A DNA stretch of 64,000 nt from Closterium sp. NIES-65 (Eukaryota; Streptophyta; Zygnematophyceae; Desmidiales; Closteriaceae): contig CANXME010002160.1 of NCBI GenBank assembly GCA_948144175.1, positions 1,683,501 to 1,747,500 on the forward strand, read 5' to 3'. Each line of letters begins with the position of its first letter. Position 1 is the first letter of the stretch. Shown piece by piece: positions 41,801 to 50,270 of the stretch. The notes beneath the pieces were generated by a model that was given only the letters and a program-made list of their open reading frames with translations, did not search any database and was not told the DNA's origin. The position numbers and the translations under genes are program-made.

Positions 41801-44097
41801 AGCTCAGCACCCCCCGGCCTCGCACCCCCAGGCTCAGCACCCCCAGCAGCAGCACCCCCAAGCTCAGCACCCGCAGGCGTAGCACCCCCAGACTCTGCAC
41901 CCGCAGCAGGACCAGACTCAGCAGCAACCTCGACTGGCTCGACTGTGTCTACCTGGGACACACCTGAAGGGGCAGGAACCTGAGGGGGGAGGGGGTCTAC
42001 CGGGGGGGGAACTGGCACCAGGAAGTCCGGTGGGGGGGGGAGGGAAGGAGTACGGTAGGGGAAGAGGCGGTAGAAGGGGACTGACTCGTCGAACGTGACG
42101 TCCTGGGAGGACAGAACACGACGAGAGGAGGGGTGGTAGAACTGCCACCCTGGAGCGTCAGGGGGGAAGCCTAGGAAGACACAGGGAGCAGCACGGGGGG
42201 ACAGCTTGTCCGCAGACAAGTCGCGGACAAAGGCCCGAGATCCCCAGACACGGAACGCAGACGCATCGCCGACCTTTCCCGTCCACAGTAACACTGGGGA
42301 CATCGCGGGCCGAGAGACCCTGGGGTGAAGGTTGAGCTGATGCGCCGCGTACCGAACCGCAAACGGCCACAGAAAATGGGGGGCAGCCGCATGCATCATG
42401 GACGTACGAGCGACGTCCATGACCATGCCAATGCGGCGCTCAGCAATCCCATTTTGCTGTGGAGAGTCCGGAAGCGTAAAGGTCTGGCGGATCCCCTGTG
42501 CACGACAGTAGTCTCGCAGAAGGCGAGAGGAGAACTCCCCTCCTCGGTCAGAGTGCAGACGCAGAACAGGAAAGTCCGAGCCGAAGCTCCTCCTGAGCTG
42601 GAGACGAGCCTCGCGGATCCAGTCGATCAGCACCTCAGTGACAGCACCCTTGCTGCGCAAGGGGAAGACTGAGGTGTAACGCGAGTAGTCGTCAACCACC
42701 AACAGGAAGTAGCGCTCGTGACCCTGCCCACGGACGGGGGCCGGGCCCCACACGTCCATGTGAAGCGTCTGCAGAGGAGCCTCTGTCGGGGGAAACTGGG
42801 AGGAGTGAGGAGCAGCCCTGAGGCGCCCCTCGACACAGGGGACACAGGAAGGTCCTGGTCCCGAAGGAAGGGGAGGGAGAGACTGGGGAAGACCAGAGAC
42901 AAGGACACGGGAAGCCATGCCCCGAAGACGGGGCAAGGAGGGGTGGCCTAGACGGTGGTGCCACAGAAGAGTCTCGTGAGACAGGAGGCGACACGAACAG
43001 GGGGCAGACTCAGGACCAGACCTGGACGCAGCAGCAACCACCTGACCCGACGCTGCTACCTGACCGGACGCGGGGACAGGAGGAGACTCAGTGGTCAGGG
43101 TGTAGAGGCTCGACCCCGGCCGACGCGAGAACGTGGCCAGGTGCCGGCCTGTGCGTGCGTCCGTGCAGTGGGTCACCCGCTGACTCGCAGGAGTGAACTG
43201 GTGAACCCCCGCATCCTGTAGGTCTGCACCACTCACCAAGTTCGTCGAGAACGAGGGGAGGTACAGGCCAGACAGGGTGCCCGAGGGGGCAGCCGGACAC
43301 GGGAGGACAGTGGAGAAGTGAGCGAGGACAGGACCCCCAGAGGGGTCAGCCAGGGAGACAGCAACCGGCCGACCAAGCGGCGTGAGTGTGGTGCGGTCCC
43401 GAAAGAAGGAGCGAGAAGCCCCAGAGTCAAGTGTAAAGGTGAGGGAGGCCGAAGCCAACGCGGTACCTGAGAGCGCAGCCTCACCCGCACTTGAGGAAGC
43501 AGACTCACTAGCACCTAGAGCAGCAGCCGCACCTGTACCTGGAGCAGGAGACTCACTAGCACCCAGAGCAGCAGCCTCACCAGTAGCTAGAGCAGCAGGT
43601 CCTATACCTGGGTCAGGCGGGACGCACAGGTGACCGGCACGGTCAGCACTAGTAGGCAATGCATACATGGCAGTGAGAATAGCATCATAGTCAAGAGCAT
43701 ATATATCTACCCTCTGCCTAAGCAACTCCACCCAGTCGGGAAGCTCAGCCTCGTCGCCAAACAGGGTACGCCAGGCGTCGCTCAGACGGGCGAAGCAGCG
43801 GGACGGTGTATGACTACGTGTCCCACAAGGCTGACCAGTCCGAGTACCAGTGCGAATCACGTAAGAGCAGCGAACAGCACTGAGAGACCCTCCACTCTGA
43901 GCGTACCACTCACGAAGCTGGCGAGGCGTGAGAGACACGCGAGAGGGTCGCGGGAGCTGCATCTGGCCGCCACCACGAGTAGAAGCAGCAGGAGTGGCAG
44001 TAGGAGTAGAGTCGCCACCCCTACAGCCCCAACCAGCGTACCACTCACGCAGCTGCTGGGGCGTGAGGGACTCACGCCGGCGTCGCTGGGGCTGCAT
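38848..44097 (-). CDS. R5 polyprotein (protease, integrase, RT, RNase H)
   Basis: Frame of 1749 codons from ATG 44097; in-frame TAG at 44128-44130 lies upstream and non-ATG starts are not needed. Residues 10-21 and 55-66 carry two copies of the motif SLTPxQLREWYA, followed by a Cys/His cluster (CGTRSHTPSRC). The protease Asp-Ser-Gly is at 224-226. Integrase acidic residues are D448, D517 and E553 (spacing DD35E) after the HHCC region. A Gly/Ala/Pro linker of about 350 residues carries two LSPQELREWFARRW motifs near 805 and 905. RT has YVDD with D1425-D1426, RNase H has D1593 (GHADASWADD), and the C-terminus is PHLLSS. All catalytic residues are present. No capsid-type gag domain (MATPSVLAFDA type) precedes it. 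It would process itself and copy and integrate element cDNA in virus-like particles, given a shell protein. Confidence 0.93.
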   Translation of the reverse strand: MQPQRRRRESLTPQQLREWYAGWGCRGGDSTPTATPAASTRGGGQMQLPRPSRVSLTPRQLREWYAQSGGSLSAVRCSYVIRTGTRTGQPCGTRSHTPSRCFARLSDAWRTLFGDEAELPDWVELLRQRVDIYALDYDAILTAMYALPTSADRAGHLCVPPDPGIGPAALATGEAAALGASESPAPGTGAAAALGASESASSSAGEAALSGTALASASLTFTLDSGASRSFFRDRTTLTPLGRPVAVSLADPSGGPVLAHFSTVLPCPAAPSGTLSGLYLPSFSTNLVSGADLQDAGVHQFTPASQRVTHCTDARTGRHLATFSRRPGSSLYTLTTESPPVPASGQVAASGQVVAAASRSGPESAPCSCRLLSHETLLWHHRLGHPSLPRLRGMASRVLVSGLPQSLPPLPSGPGPSCVPCVEGRLRAAPHSSQFPPTEAPLQTLHMDVWGPAPVRGQGHERYFLLVVDDYSRYTSVFPLRSKGAVTEVLIDWIREARLQLRRSFGSDFPVLRLHSDRGGEFSSRLLRDYCRAQGIRQTFTLPDSPQQNGIAERRIGMVMDVARTSMMHAAAPHFLWPFAVRYAAHQLNLHPRVSRPAMSPVLLWTGKVGDASAFRVWGSRAFVRDLSADKLSPRAAPCVFLGFPPDAPGWQFYHPSSRRVLSSQDVTFDESVPFYRLFPYRTPSLPPPPDFLVPVPPPVDPLPPQVPAPSGVSQVDTVEPVEVAAESGPAAGAESGGATPAGAELGGAAAGGAEPGGARPGGAELGGAAAGGAESGGATSGAAEPGGAEPGGAEPATTGREPLSPQELREWFARRWRRAAGAGASSPAEGAASPGAAGPASPTGAGATESGGAESGAAEPGGAESGAAEPGGATSGAAVPGGAESGAAEPGVSPAVASRREPLSPQELREWFARRWRSAAGAGASSTVEGAGAAGPGAAGPAGPTGAGAAEGVGAETTADCPGGGPAAGTAGGPAAGGVGGAGAVAEGAGAVPAESGAAARPRPYFVPLLQQVLGLSPSVECPQPVQSQSLLEPSSPLPAPSPYTGPTGGLAERREPASRPASPVRAARASGRGSRQRPPPVPGTHRMSLRPSTAPLRAPLPSPPESSLPALADPESDSLRAASPTVTRLLATVVTDPSFESTAASALVAELVDFAARCRLDYAASLVAESASVCPPSVGGECALGTDVLEDRQEELQCLAAASPHLASVLLAPEGDPDALDIPTPRSYAEAVEGPYSSQWQAAMDAEMASWKSTGTYVDAVPPPGANIVTGMWIFRVKRPPGSPPVFKARYVARGFSQRQGVDYFQTFSPTPKMTTLRVLLHIAAQRDYELHSLDFSTAFLQGSLHEEIWLRRPPGFTGTFPPGTQWSLRRPVYGLRQAPREWHDTLRTTLAALGFAPSTADPSLFLRTDTSLPPFYILVYVDDLVFATADTAGLAYVKSELLKRHTCTDLGELRSYLGLQITRDRARRTITLTQSHMVQQVLQRFGFTYSSPQATPLPTRHSLSALPSDESVESSGPYAELVGCLMYLMTCTRPDLAYPLSILARYVAPGRHRPEHMAAAKRVLRYLCSTSGMGLVLGGRSPVVLTGHADASWADDQATQRSSQGYTFSLGSGSVSWRSTRSSSVLGSSCEAEIYAGAMAAQELRWLTYLLTDLGEPPRSPPVLYVDNKAMLALCREQRLEHRTKHIALRYFLARELQQRGQLRLAYVASEANTADVFTKALAPCDHQRFCTQLGLVPVLPHLLSS
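41258..41857 (-). repeat. 300-bp tandem duplication in R5 linker
   Basis: Two adjacent units of about 300 bp each contain CCAGCGGCGAGCAAACCACT (41349 and 41649) and a GGAES/GGAEP repeat tract. Each unit encodes one REPLSPQELREWFARRW copy. R1-R4 have a single unit. The approximate limits were set by following the parallel sequence. Confidence 0.75.
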
Positions 44098-44959
44098 TTG
44101 GCTCCGCAAGTAGAAGCAGGAGCAGGACTAGCAGCAGGGAGGTAGGCAGCCAGGCAAGCCAAAAGGCAGGCAGGCAGGCAAGCAGGCGACGCGCAGCGTG
44201 CTAGCAGGGCAAGAGCTCACCAGTGGTGGGAAGAGTAGGCTCGGCGACTCAGCGGCTCGGCAGCTCGGCGGCTCGGCGGCTCGGGCGACTCGGGCGGCTC
44301 GGCGGCAAGGCGGCTCGGCAGCAACTGCAGCTCAGCAGCTCGGTGACTCGGCGGCTCGGCGGCAGGGCGGCTTGGCAGCAACTGCAGCTCAGCAGCTCAG
44401 CGACCCGGCGGCTCGGCGGCAGGGCGGCTCGGCGGCTGGGCGGCTCGGGTGCTGCAGCGAGAGATGAAGGAGGAGGAGAAGCAGGGGAGGCCACACACCT
44501 GCCACCCCTCTGCTGGCCTCTCCCGTCGCCTGTCGAGGCGACCTGAGGGGGCCGCTTGCGGCCCCCGAAGGAGCCGCGACGGGCGACGGGAAAAAGGGGG
44601 GGTGGGTGGTGGGGGCCGGTAGGTGCAGCTGCGGGGCCAGCAGGTGCAGTTTCGGGGCCGCGTGAGAGCAGGCGGCGGGGCCGCGTGAGAGCAGGCGGCG
44701 GGGCCGCGTGAGAGCAGGCGGCGGGGCCGCGTAAGGGCCTGGGCGGGGCCGCGACAAAGCCGTCGGCGGGGCCGCGTGAAATCCGGGGCGGGGCCGCGTA
44801 GAAGCCGGGGCGGGGCCGCGCGAGAGCAGGCGGCGGGGCCGCGAAAGTGAAGGCGGCGGGGCCGCAGGGGAAATGGCGACCCGAGGGGTCGCTAAAAAAA
44901 AGATCGCGCCTCGGGGGGCGCTTCGGTGGGCCCAAAAAAAACGGTCCGTAGAAGGACCC
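44098..44959 (-). other. R5 5' leader
   Basis: Leader with CGGCTCGGCGGC repeats (44240-44460) and three to four copies of a 23-bp unit GGGGCCGCGTGAGAGCAGGC (44654-44730), then related GC repeats to about 44860. A donor-like GGTGAGC (minus strand, about 44214-44220) is followed by a pyrimidine-rich tract and CTGCTAG at about 44128-44134, directly before the coding frame. Confidence 0.7.
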
Positions 44960-44970
44960 GCTCTATACCA
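44960..44970 (-). other. R5 primer-binding site
   Basis: TGGTATAGAGC directly after the 5' LTR, one base shorter than the plant initiator-Met complement TGGTATCAGAGC. R1 has the same form. Confidence 0.8.
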
Positions 44971-45102
44971 TGTGAGAAGAAGCGAACAGGAATGAATGAA
45001 CTAGCAGTGAAATGAGTACAAGTAGGAAACCCTAGAATTGTGTACCCCCTATAGGCTAACCCACTGTAGCCTACACAAGCAGAACATATATAATGTTTGA
45101 CA
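44971..45102 (-). repeat. R5 5' LTR
   Basis: 132 bp identical to the 3' LTR, followed by the CCACT duplication at 45103-45107. Confidence 0.95.
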
Positions 45103-45159
45103 CCACTCACGCAGCTGCTGGGGCGTGAGGGACTCACGCGGACGTCGCTGGGGCTGCAT
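45103..45159 (-). pseudogene. R4 gag stub, N-terminal end
   Basis: ATG at 45159 followed by QPQRRPRESLTPQQLREW, cut by R5 within the motif and continuing at 38509 in the same phase once one copy of the duplicated CCACT is removed. Upstream is leader, so R4 also lacks the capsid-type gag. Confidence 0.8.
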
Positions 45160-45953
45160 CTGGCGCCGCCAGTAGAAGCAGGAGCAGGAGTAGCAGCAGT
45201 AAGGCAGGCAGCCAAGCAAGTGGCAGGCAGCGCGCTAGTAAGGCAGGGGCTCACCAGTGGTGGGAAGAGCAGGTTCGACGACTTGGCGACTCGGCGGTGC
45301 GGGCGGCCCGGGCGGCTCGGCGGAACGGCAGCACTGCAGCAACTGGGGCTCGGCGGCTCGGGCGACTCAGCGGTACGGCGGCTCGGCAGCAACTGCAGCG
45401 CGGCGGCTCGGCGACTTGGCGGCTCGGGCGGCTGAGGTGGCGCTGCGGCTCGGGCGGCTCGGGTGGCTCGGGTGGCTCGGCACTAGCTCGGCGGCGCTGG
45501 CGGCTCGGTGGTGACGGCGGGGCCGCTTGGGGACGGCGGCGGGGCCGGGTGGAGCGGCGACGGGGAGAGCAGAGGTGGCACTGGGGCCGCAGGGTAGGCG
45601 TCCGGGCCAGCAGAGGCGGCGCCGGGGCCAGCAGAGGTGGCGTCGGGGCCGGGAAGGGCAGCGCCGGGGCTGCAGGGGTAGGCGACGGGGCCATTAGAGG
45701 CGGAGCCGGGGCCGGGAAGGGCGGCGCTGAGGCCGCAGAGGTAGGTGACGAGGCCAGACGGGCGGCAGATCGGGGCCGCAAGGGCGGCGCGACGCGGCCG
45801 CTAGGGCGGCGCGACCGGGTAGCGGGGCCGCGCGCCTCGGGGCGCGCGCCAGAAAGAAAATCGAAATAGGTCGCATGCCACGGGGCGTGCAACAGATCGA
45901 GTAGCAGCGGAAGCAGTAGTAGGGCCCTAGGAATAGTTCCCACGAGGGAACCT
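45160..45953 (-). other. R4 5' leader
   Basis: GC-rich leader with CGGCTCGGGCGGC repeats (45290-45500) and GGGGCCG-type repeats (45500-45830). A donor-like GGTGAGC (minus strand) is near 45250. No gene supported. Confidence 0.7.
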
Positions 45954-46096
45954 GCTCTGATACCATGAGAAAACTGAAACGAGAAATGAATGAACTACGA
46001 ATGAAGTGGGTTCAAGTACTAACCCTAATTGGGTCTACCCCCTATGGGATACCCCACTACAGCCTACAAAAAAGCATAAGCTATAATGTTCTGACA
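45954..46096 (-). repeat. R4 primer-binding site and 5' LTR
   Basis: LTR 45966-46096 and a full TGGTATCAGAGC at 45954-45965 (minus strand). R4 keeps the complete primer site while R5 has lost a base. Confidence 0.92.
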
Positions 46097-46120
46097 GGCT
46101 CGTGGCGCAGAGGCAGGTGT

Positions 46121-48184
46121 CTAGCAGGGTGGAATGGCAAGCAGGATTCGGACGTAGTTGTGGCGTCTGACGGGCGCAAGCGTCTGGTCAAAGTCGATAC
46201 CGTGCCTCTGGTCGTAGCCGCGCACCACCCATCGCGCCTTGAAGCGCTTGTCTGCTCCGTCTGCTGCGGTCTTCACGCGGAAGACCCATTTCCCCGAGAG
46301 AACCCTCGCGCGTTTAATCGTTGCACGGTCGACTAACACCCAGATGTCTCGGGATTCGAGCATATTGATCTCCGCGTCCATTGCCTCGCGCCACTCCTTG
46401 CTAAGTGGTCCAGTGAGGGCTTGACGTGGGTTTCGTGGTTCGATGACACGTGGCGCTTTCAAGGTTGCGGTGTGGAGCCCGAGCAGCTGCAGCCCTGAGA
46501 TGGTGCTGTCATAGCGATGCTGCGGGACGACTTTCTGCACGTCATCGTCATCGCTTTCTGGCTCAAGTGGTGTTGCTGGCGCTGCGCCTCTGCCGCTTCC
46601 GCCCGCTCTGCCCATTCCTCCTCCAAAGGAATCGTCGTCATCGTCGTCGCTGCTGTGATTATCTTCCCTTGTGAACTCGCCCCTAATTTCCTGCTCCAGG
46701 ATCGCTGCTGCGGCTTCGTCCTCGGGCGTTGCGTAGCTATGCCCGTCATTCGCGTAAACGCGATTCGTGTTGGTCTCCTCGTCATGACGGAGCTGCTCGA
46801 GAAAGAGGCATTCGTAGAAAATGATGTCACTCGTGTGGGCAGTTTTCCGGCTGAGAAGGTCCATGATTATCCACGCCTTGTGGTCGTGGCTGATCCCGAG
46901 GTGAATGCCCCATCGCGCGCGGCTGGTGAACTTGCCGATGGTTGACGTCGGCAAGCGGTATTGCACCATGCACCCCCACACGCGGAGCATGGATGTGTCC
47001 CCCTTAGTCCCGGTCCACTTTATGTGCGGGGACAGGTTGCTAGTGATGGCGGTAGTTGACAGCAGGTTGTGGACCCGCACAGCGTGGTGCATCGCGTAGG
47101 TCCAGTAGATCGGCGATTGCTTCGATTGCTTCATCAGAGCTCGCACTTTCGTCATGAGCGTGCGATTGGTCCGCTCGGCTACGCCCTGCTGTTAGTGCGC
47201 GTAGGGGAGGGAGATGTGGTGCTCGATCTTCTTTTGCGCCAGATAATCCAGCGTCTCCTTGAATTCTGCTGCGCCGTCAGATTTCCAGATTTTGAGCTTC
47301 TCCCCGAACTGCCGCTGCGCGTGTGCTAGCCGGAGGTGGAATACCTCGTATGCTCTACTGCGCGATTCCACGTTCACGACCCACACATAGCGTGTTGCGG
47401 CATCGATGAAGGCAAGCGTGTACATTTCGTCGTCGACTCCGCAGTGCCCCACGTTCTGGAAGTCAGTGTACACCTTGTGTAGCTTGGGGTAACGGTTCGT
47501 CCCAAGCTCGAGCAGCGGAAACGGTTGGTGGCTTAGCACGGCTCCTGGGCAAATGGTGCAGTTGCGCGGATGTGTTGGGCTTCTCACTTTGGTGCCATCT
47601 GGTCGCAAGAGCGCCCCGGGAGCGAAAACGCCTGCTTCCATGCAATTCTTCAGTGTCGCGCGGGAAGGGTAACCGAGACGCTGGTGCCAGAGCGTATCGT
47701 CGGCGCGAAAATCGGAGGTGCGCATGTAGCACGCAAGAGCTTTATCAGGTACTGGGGTAGGTGCTGCTGCTGCTTCTTCTGCTGCTTCGGCTTCTTCGTT
47801 GGCGGTGGTTAGCATCAGCGCCAAGAACTCTCTGTCGCGGATTTCGGAGAGGGAGATGTTGGTCCGAGGGATAGTTCCGGGGACAAAGGTGGGTTCACAC
47901 GGTTTGGGGGCAGGTCCGTAGACGGTGCGACGCGGGGTCGGCGGCTCGTTGCCCCAATCGATGGTGTCCCAAGGATCACGATGCGGCGGATTGTCAGGAG
48001 GAGGAAGCGCGAGTGGGGCATGGTGCGGGGGGCAACCAAGGGGAACAAATGCAGGTGTAGCCTTTGCTTCCTCTGCTTCTTCTTCTCCCCCCTTTTGTTC
48101 TTCGTGGGAAGTCCCCCGAGCCGCTGCCTTCGTCGCCAGTTGCAGTACCCCAACCGCCGTTTGCGTTGGCCCAGGTTCCGCCAC
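46121..48184 (-). pseudogene. Element C integrase and RT start
   Basis: Frames 48184-47192 and 47155-46121 share a phase and are separated by TAA at 47192-47194. Order: pre-integrase zinc (DTLWHQRLGYPSRATL, CTICPGA), integrase VYTDFQNVG (Asp), WKSDGAAEF (Asp), QQGVAERTNRT (Glu), WGCMVQYRLP, an acidic linker (SSDDDDDDSFGGG), then RT start (EWREAMDAEINMLESRDIWVLV, GKWVFRVKT, KARWVVRGYDQRHGIDFDQTLAPV). It ends at VRILLAIPPC. The YVDD and RNase H parts are absent, so the copy is dead. Confidence 0.87.
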
Positions 48185-49653
48185 TATTGCCCCATCCGCT
48201 TTTTGTCACTCGTTCCCTATCCGCCAGCGCTTCCCCACTCCCCTTCATTGGAGGCGCTCTCCTCCTCTTCGGCTCCCCATGCGTCGCAGACGAATGTCCC
48301 GCGCGCTTTGGCAAGGCTCTGTCGGCGAAGCTCCGCTGCTTCGCGGCGCGCCAAAGTTTCTTCTTCCGCCACGGTGAACTTTGTTGAGGGGTCGCGTTAG
48401 TGCGGGTAAGCTTTCTGGAATTCCTCCCGTGTGTAGGGGCGCGCAACTCCGCGCGCGTTGAAGGTGCCGACGCCAATGCTGCGCAGCACGCCTTGGAGAT
48501 GCTGCGAGGGGGGTCCGATGAGGGTGTTCTCGGGTGCCGAACACGCCGCGCGTGGTAATTTCAAGCTCTAGCTGTGACATTCCTTCTTCTGGAGGTGCAC
48601 GTTGCTCAGCTTCTGCGATGGCGGCAAGTCCACGGCCAACAATTGCGCTCGTTTACGCAGTAGGTGTGTGACAGTCCTTGCAGATGCCGTCTGGGTCAGG
48701 GTCATGCAGCGCTACTTCGCGCGGGTGAGGGTGATGCGGCACCCACGGTCTTCCATCAGGGTGCTTCCAATCCCTGCGGTGAATGTGTTCGAAGCGCAGT
48801 AGGACGAGATCGATTAACTCGTGCGAATCGCTGCTGCAGTCGAGAATGTCGAAGTCCAAGACGTATACTCCGTTTTTGAAGTACGCTCTTCCGATCTACC
48901 TGCGGGGGAAGGTCCTTGACTCGTAGTGCAGCAGGATGTCGCGTGTCTCGCGGTCTGTGCTGAGATCGACACCGCAAACCATGAGTTGGGCGGCGAAAAG
49001 CAGATTGAAGCGCAGGTACTATGAGCACATCGTTTAGTGTGACGTGCGTGTGGCTTCCCCATGCCTTGAGCACGACGATGCTTTCCGCGCTTGCGCGCAG
49101 GCGCGTGTTGTTGGCCTCTGTGACGTAGGTGACCGTGGGCGTGGCGACGGCGTTGGATATGTAACGCTCTGAGCCCACCATGTGCTGGCTGCAGCAGCTG
49201 TCCAGGTACCAGGTGTTGTAGCGCTTCCGCTCGTCACGTGCGAGCAGCGCCAGTCGCGGCGTGACGATGTGAGGTGTATCAAATTTAAGGAACTGCTCGC
49301 GCGAGAGCCAATCGAGTGGCGCCGCCCGCTTGTTAGGTATGTGCGGGGGACTTTCAAGCAGCGGGACTGGAAGTTTCCAGTCCTGGTCGTCGTCATCGGT
49401 GAAATCGTGGCGCGACTCAACGGGTTATTCTTGGAGAACGTGCCAATGGGGTGCGGTGCTGGCTCAGGTGATGGTGAGCGCACGCGGCGACGACGCGACT
49501 CGCCCGTCATGGCCATGTTGCTCATGACGTTGCGTACTGGGGCAGACGATGCCGGATGCTGCTGCTGATGCTGAACCGTTGGGTTCAGGTTGCGCGCGGG
49601 GGGTTGATACCCCTGGGATGGACGCACGTCATCTCGTGCGTCTTGTCGGCCAG
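48185..49653 (-). pseudogene. Element C protease and gag C-terminal remnant
   Basis: The protease reads YNTWYLDSCCSQHMVGSERYI (about 49140-49220): the catalytic Asp-Ser-Gly has Cys in place of Gly. HVTLNDVLIVP follows before a frame change near 48990. Upstream is a basic/Pro segment (MAMTGESRRRRVRSPSPEPAPHPIG, about 49440-49530). From 48185 to 48750 several short frames overlap and none has a recognisable domain. The segment is bounded by the small element at 49654. Confidence 0.65.
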
Positions 49654-49830
49654 TGTCAAAATAGTAGGTATAGTGAGGAGACATAGCTAGGGTTTACCTA
49701 GCTAGGCAAGAGAGAGTTAGGCAAAAGAGAGGATTGCACTAGCAAGAATGAGGATACAAATAGAAAACCCTAAAAGGGTTGTACTCGCTATAGAGCACCC
49801 CACTACAGGCTAGAGCATAATATTCTGACA
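49654..49830 (-). repeat. Small element 3' LTR
   Basis: 177 bp, TGTCAAAATAG...ATTCTGACA on the plus strand. Confidence 0.92.
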
Positions 49831-50029
49831 CACCCCCATAGCCAAAGTGGGGTGCAATCAGCAGTACAAGCTCAGGGTGGATCACAATGTCACCACACAT
49901 TCTGAGCACAAGTTCAAGAAGCAATAGTTTCAAGTTCACAATTATGAGCAAAGCTAAAGGCTATCGCAGAGGGTTAGTGTGGATGAGGAGGGACTATGAG
50001 AGGAGAGGAGGTAGTGGGCGGCAGCAGAA

Positions 50030-50270
50030 GCTGCTGGCACACGGCGCAACTGGAGCAACTGGCACACGGGCAACTGGAGCAACTCGCACACTGGCAACTG
50101 GAGCAACTGGCACACGGGCTACTGGAGTAACTGGCTCCGCGGCTAAAAGTAGCGGCAGACGAGCAACGGACTCACGGGCGACTGGAGCAACGGGCTCACG
50201 GGCGACTGGCGCAACGGGCTCACGGGCGACTGGCGCAACGGTCTCACGGGCGACTGGAGCTGCTGGCTTC
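50030..50270 (-). repeat. 24-bp tandem repeats in the small element
   Basis: Units like GCAACTGGAGCAACTGGCAC and CGGGCGACTGGAGCAACGGG, about 12 or 24 bp. On the minus strand they would encode PVAREPVA octapeptides in a 108-codon frame (49994-50320), but nothing else suggests a real protein. A second GC-rich tract with GACGGGGCCGCCGCGAAGG units is at 50650-50860. Confidence 0.7.

Larger units (their letters stand above)
38510..45102 (-). mobile_element. Copia element R5, intact pol, recent insertion
   Basis: 6593 bp with identical 132-bp LTRs (38510-38641, 44971-45102) and the perfect duplication CCACT (38505-38509 and 45103-45107). It sits in the gag motif region of R4, in the same orientation. 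It has a primer-binding site, a GC-rich leader, one long frame and a purine tract. It is the youngest insertion of the nest by LTR identity. It lacks the capsid-type gag domain, so if mobile it probably depends on proteins from other copies. Confidence 0.95.
33170..46096 (-). mobile_element. Copia element R4 (contains R5)
   Basis: LTRs 33170-33301 and 45966-46096 differ by about four substitutions and one deletion. The target-site duplication GGCTC is perfect (33165-33169 and 46097-46101). Without R5 it is about 6.3 kb. Gag stub, protease, integrase, RT and RNase H form one frame across the R5 insertion site, and I see a single nonsense codon (34659-34661). It is of the R5 subfamily without a capsid-type gag. 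Confidence 0.93.
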
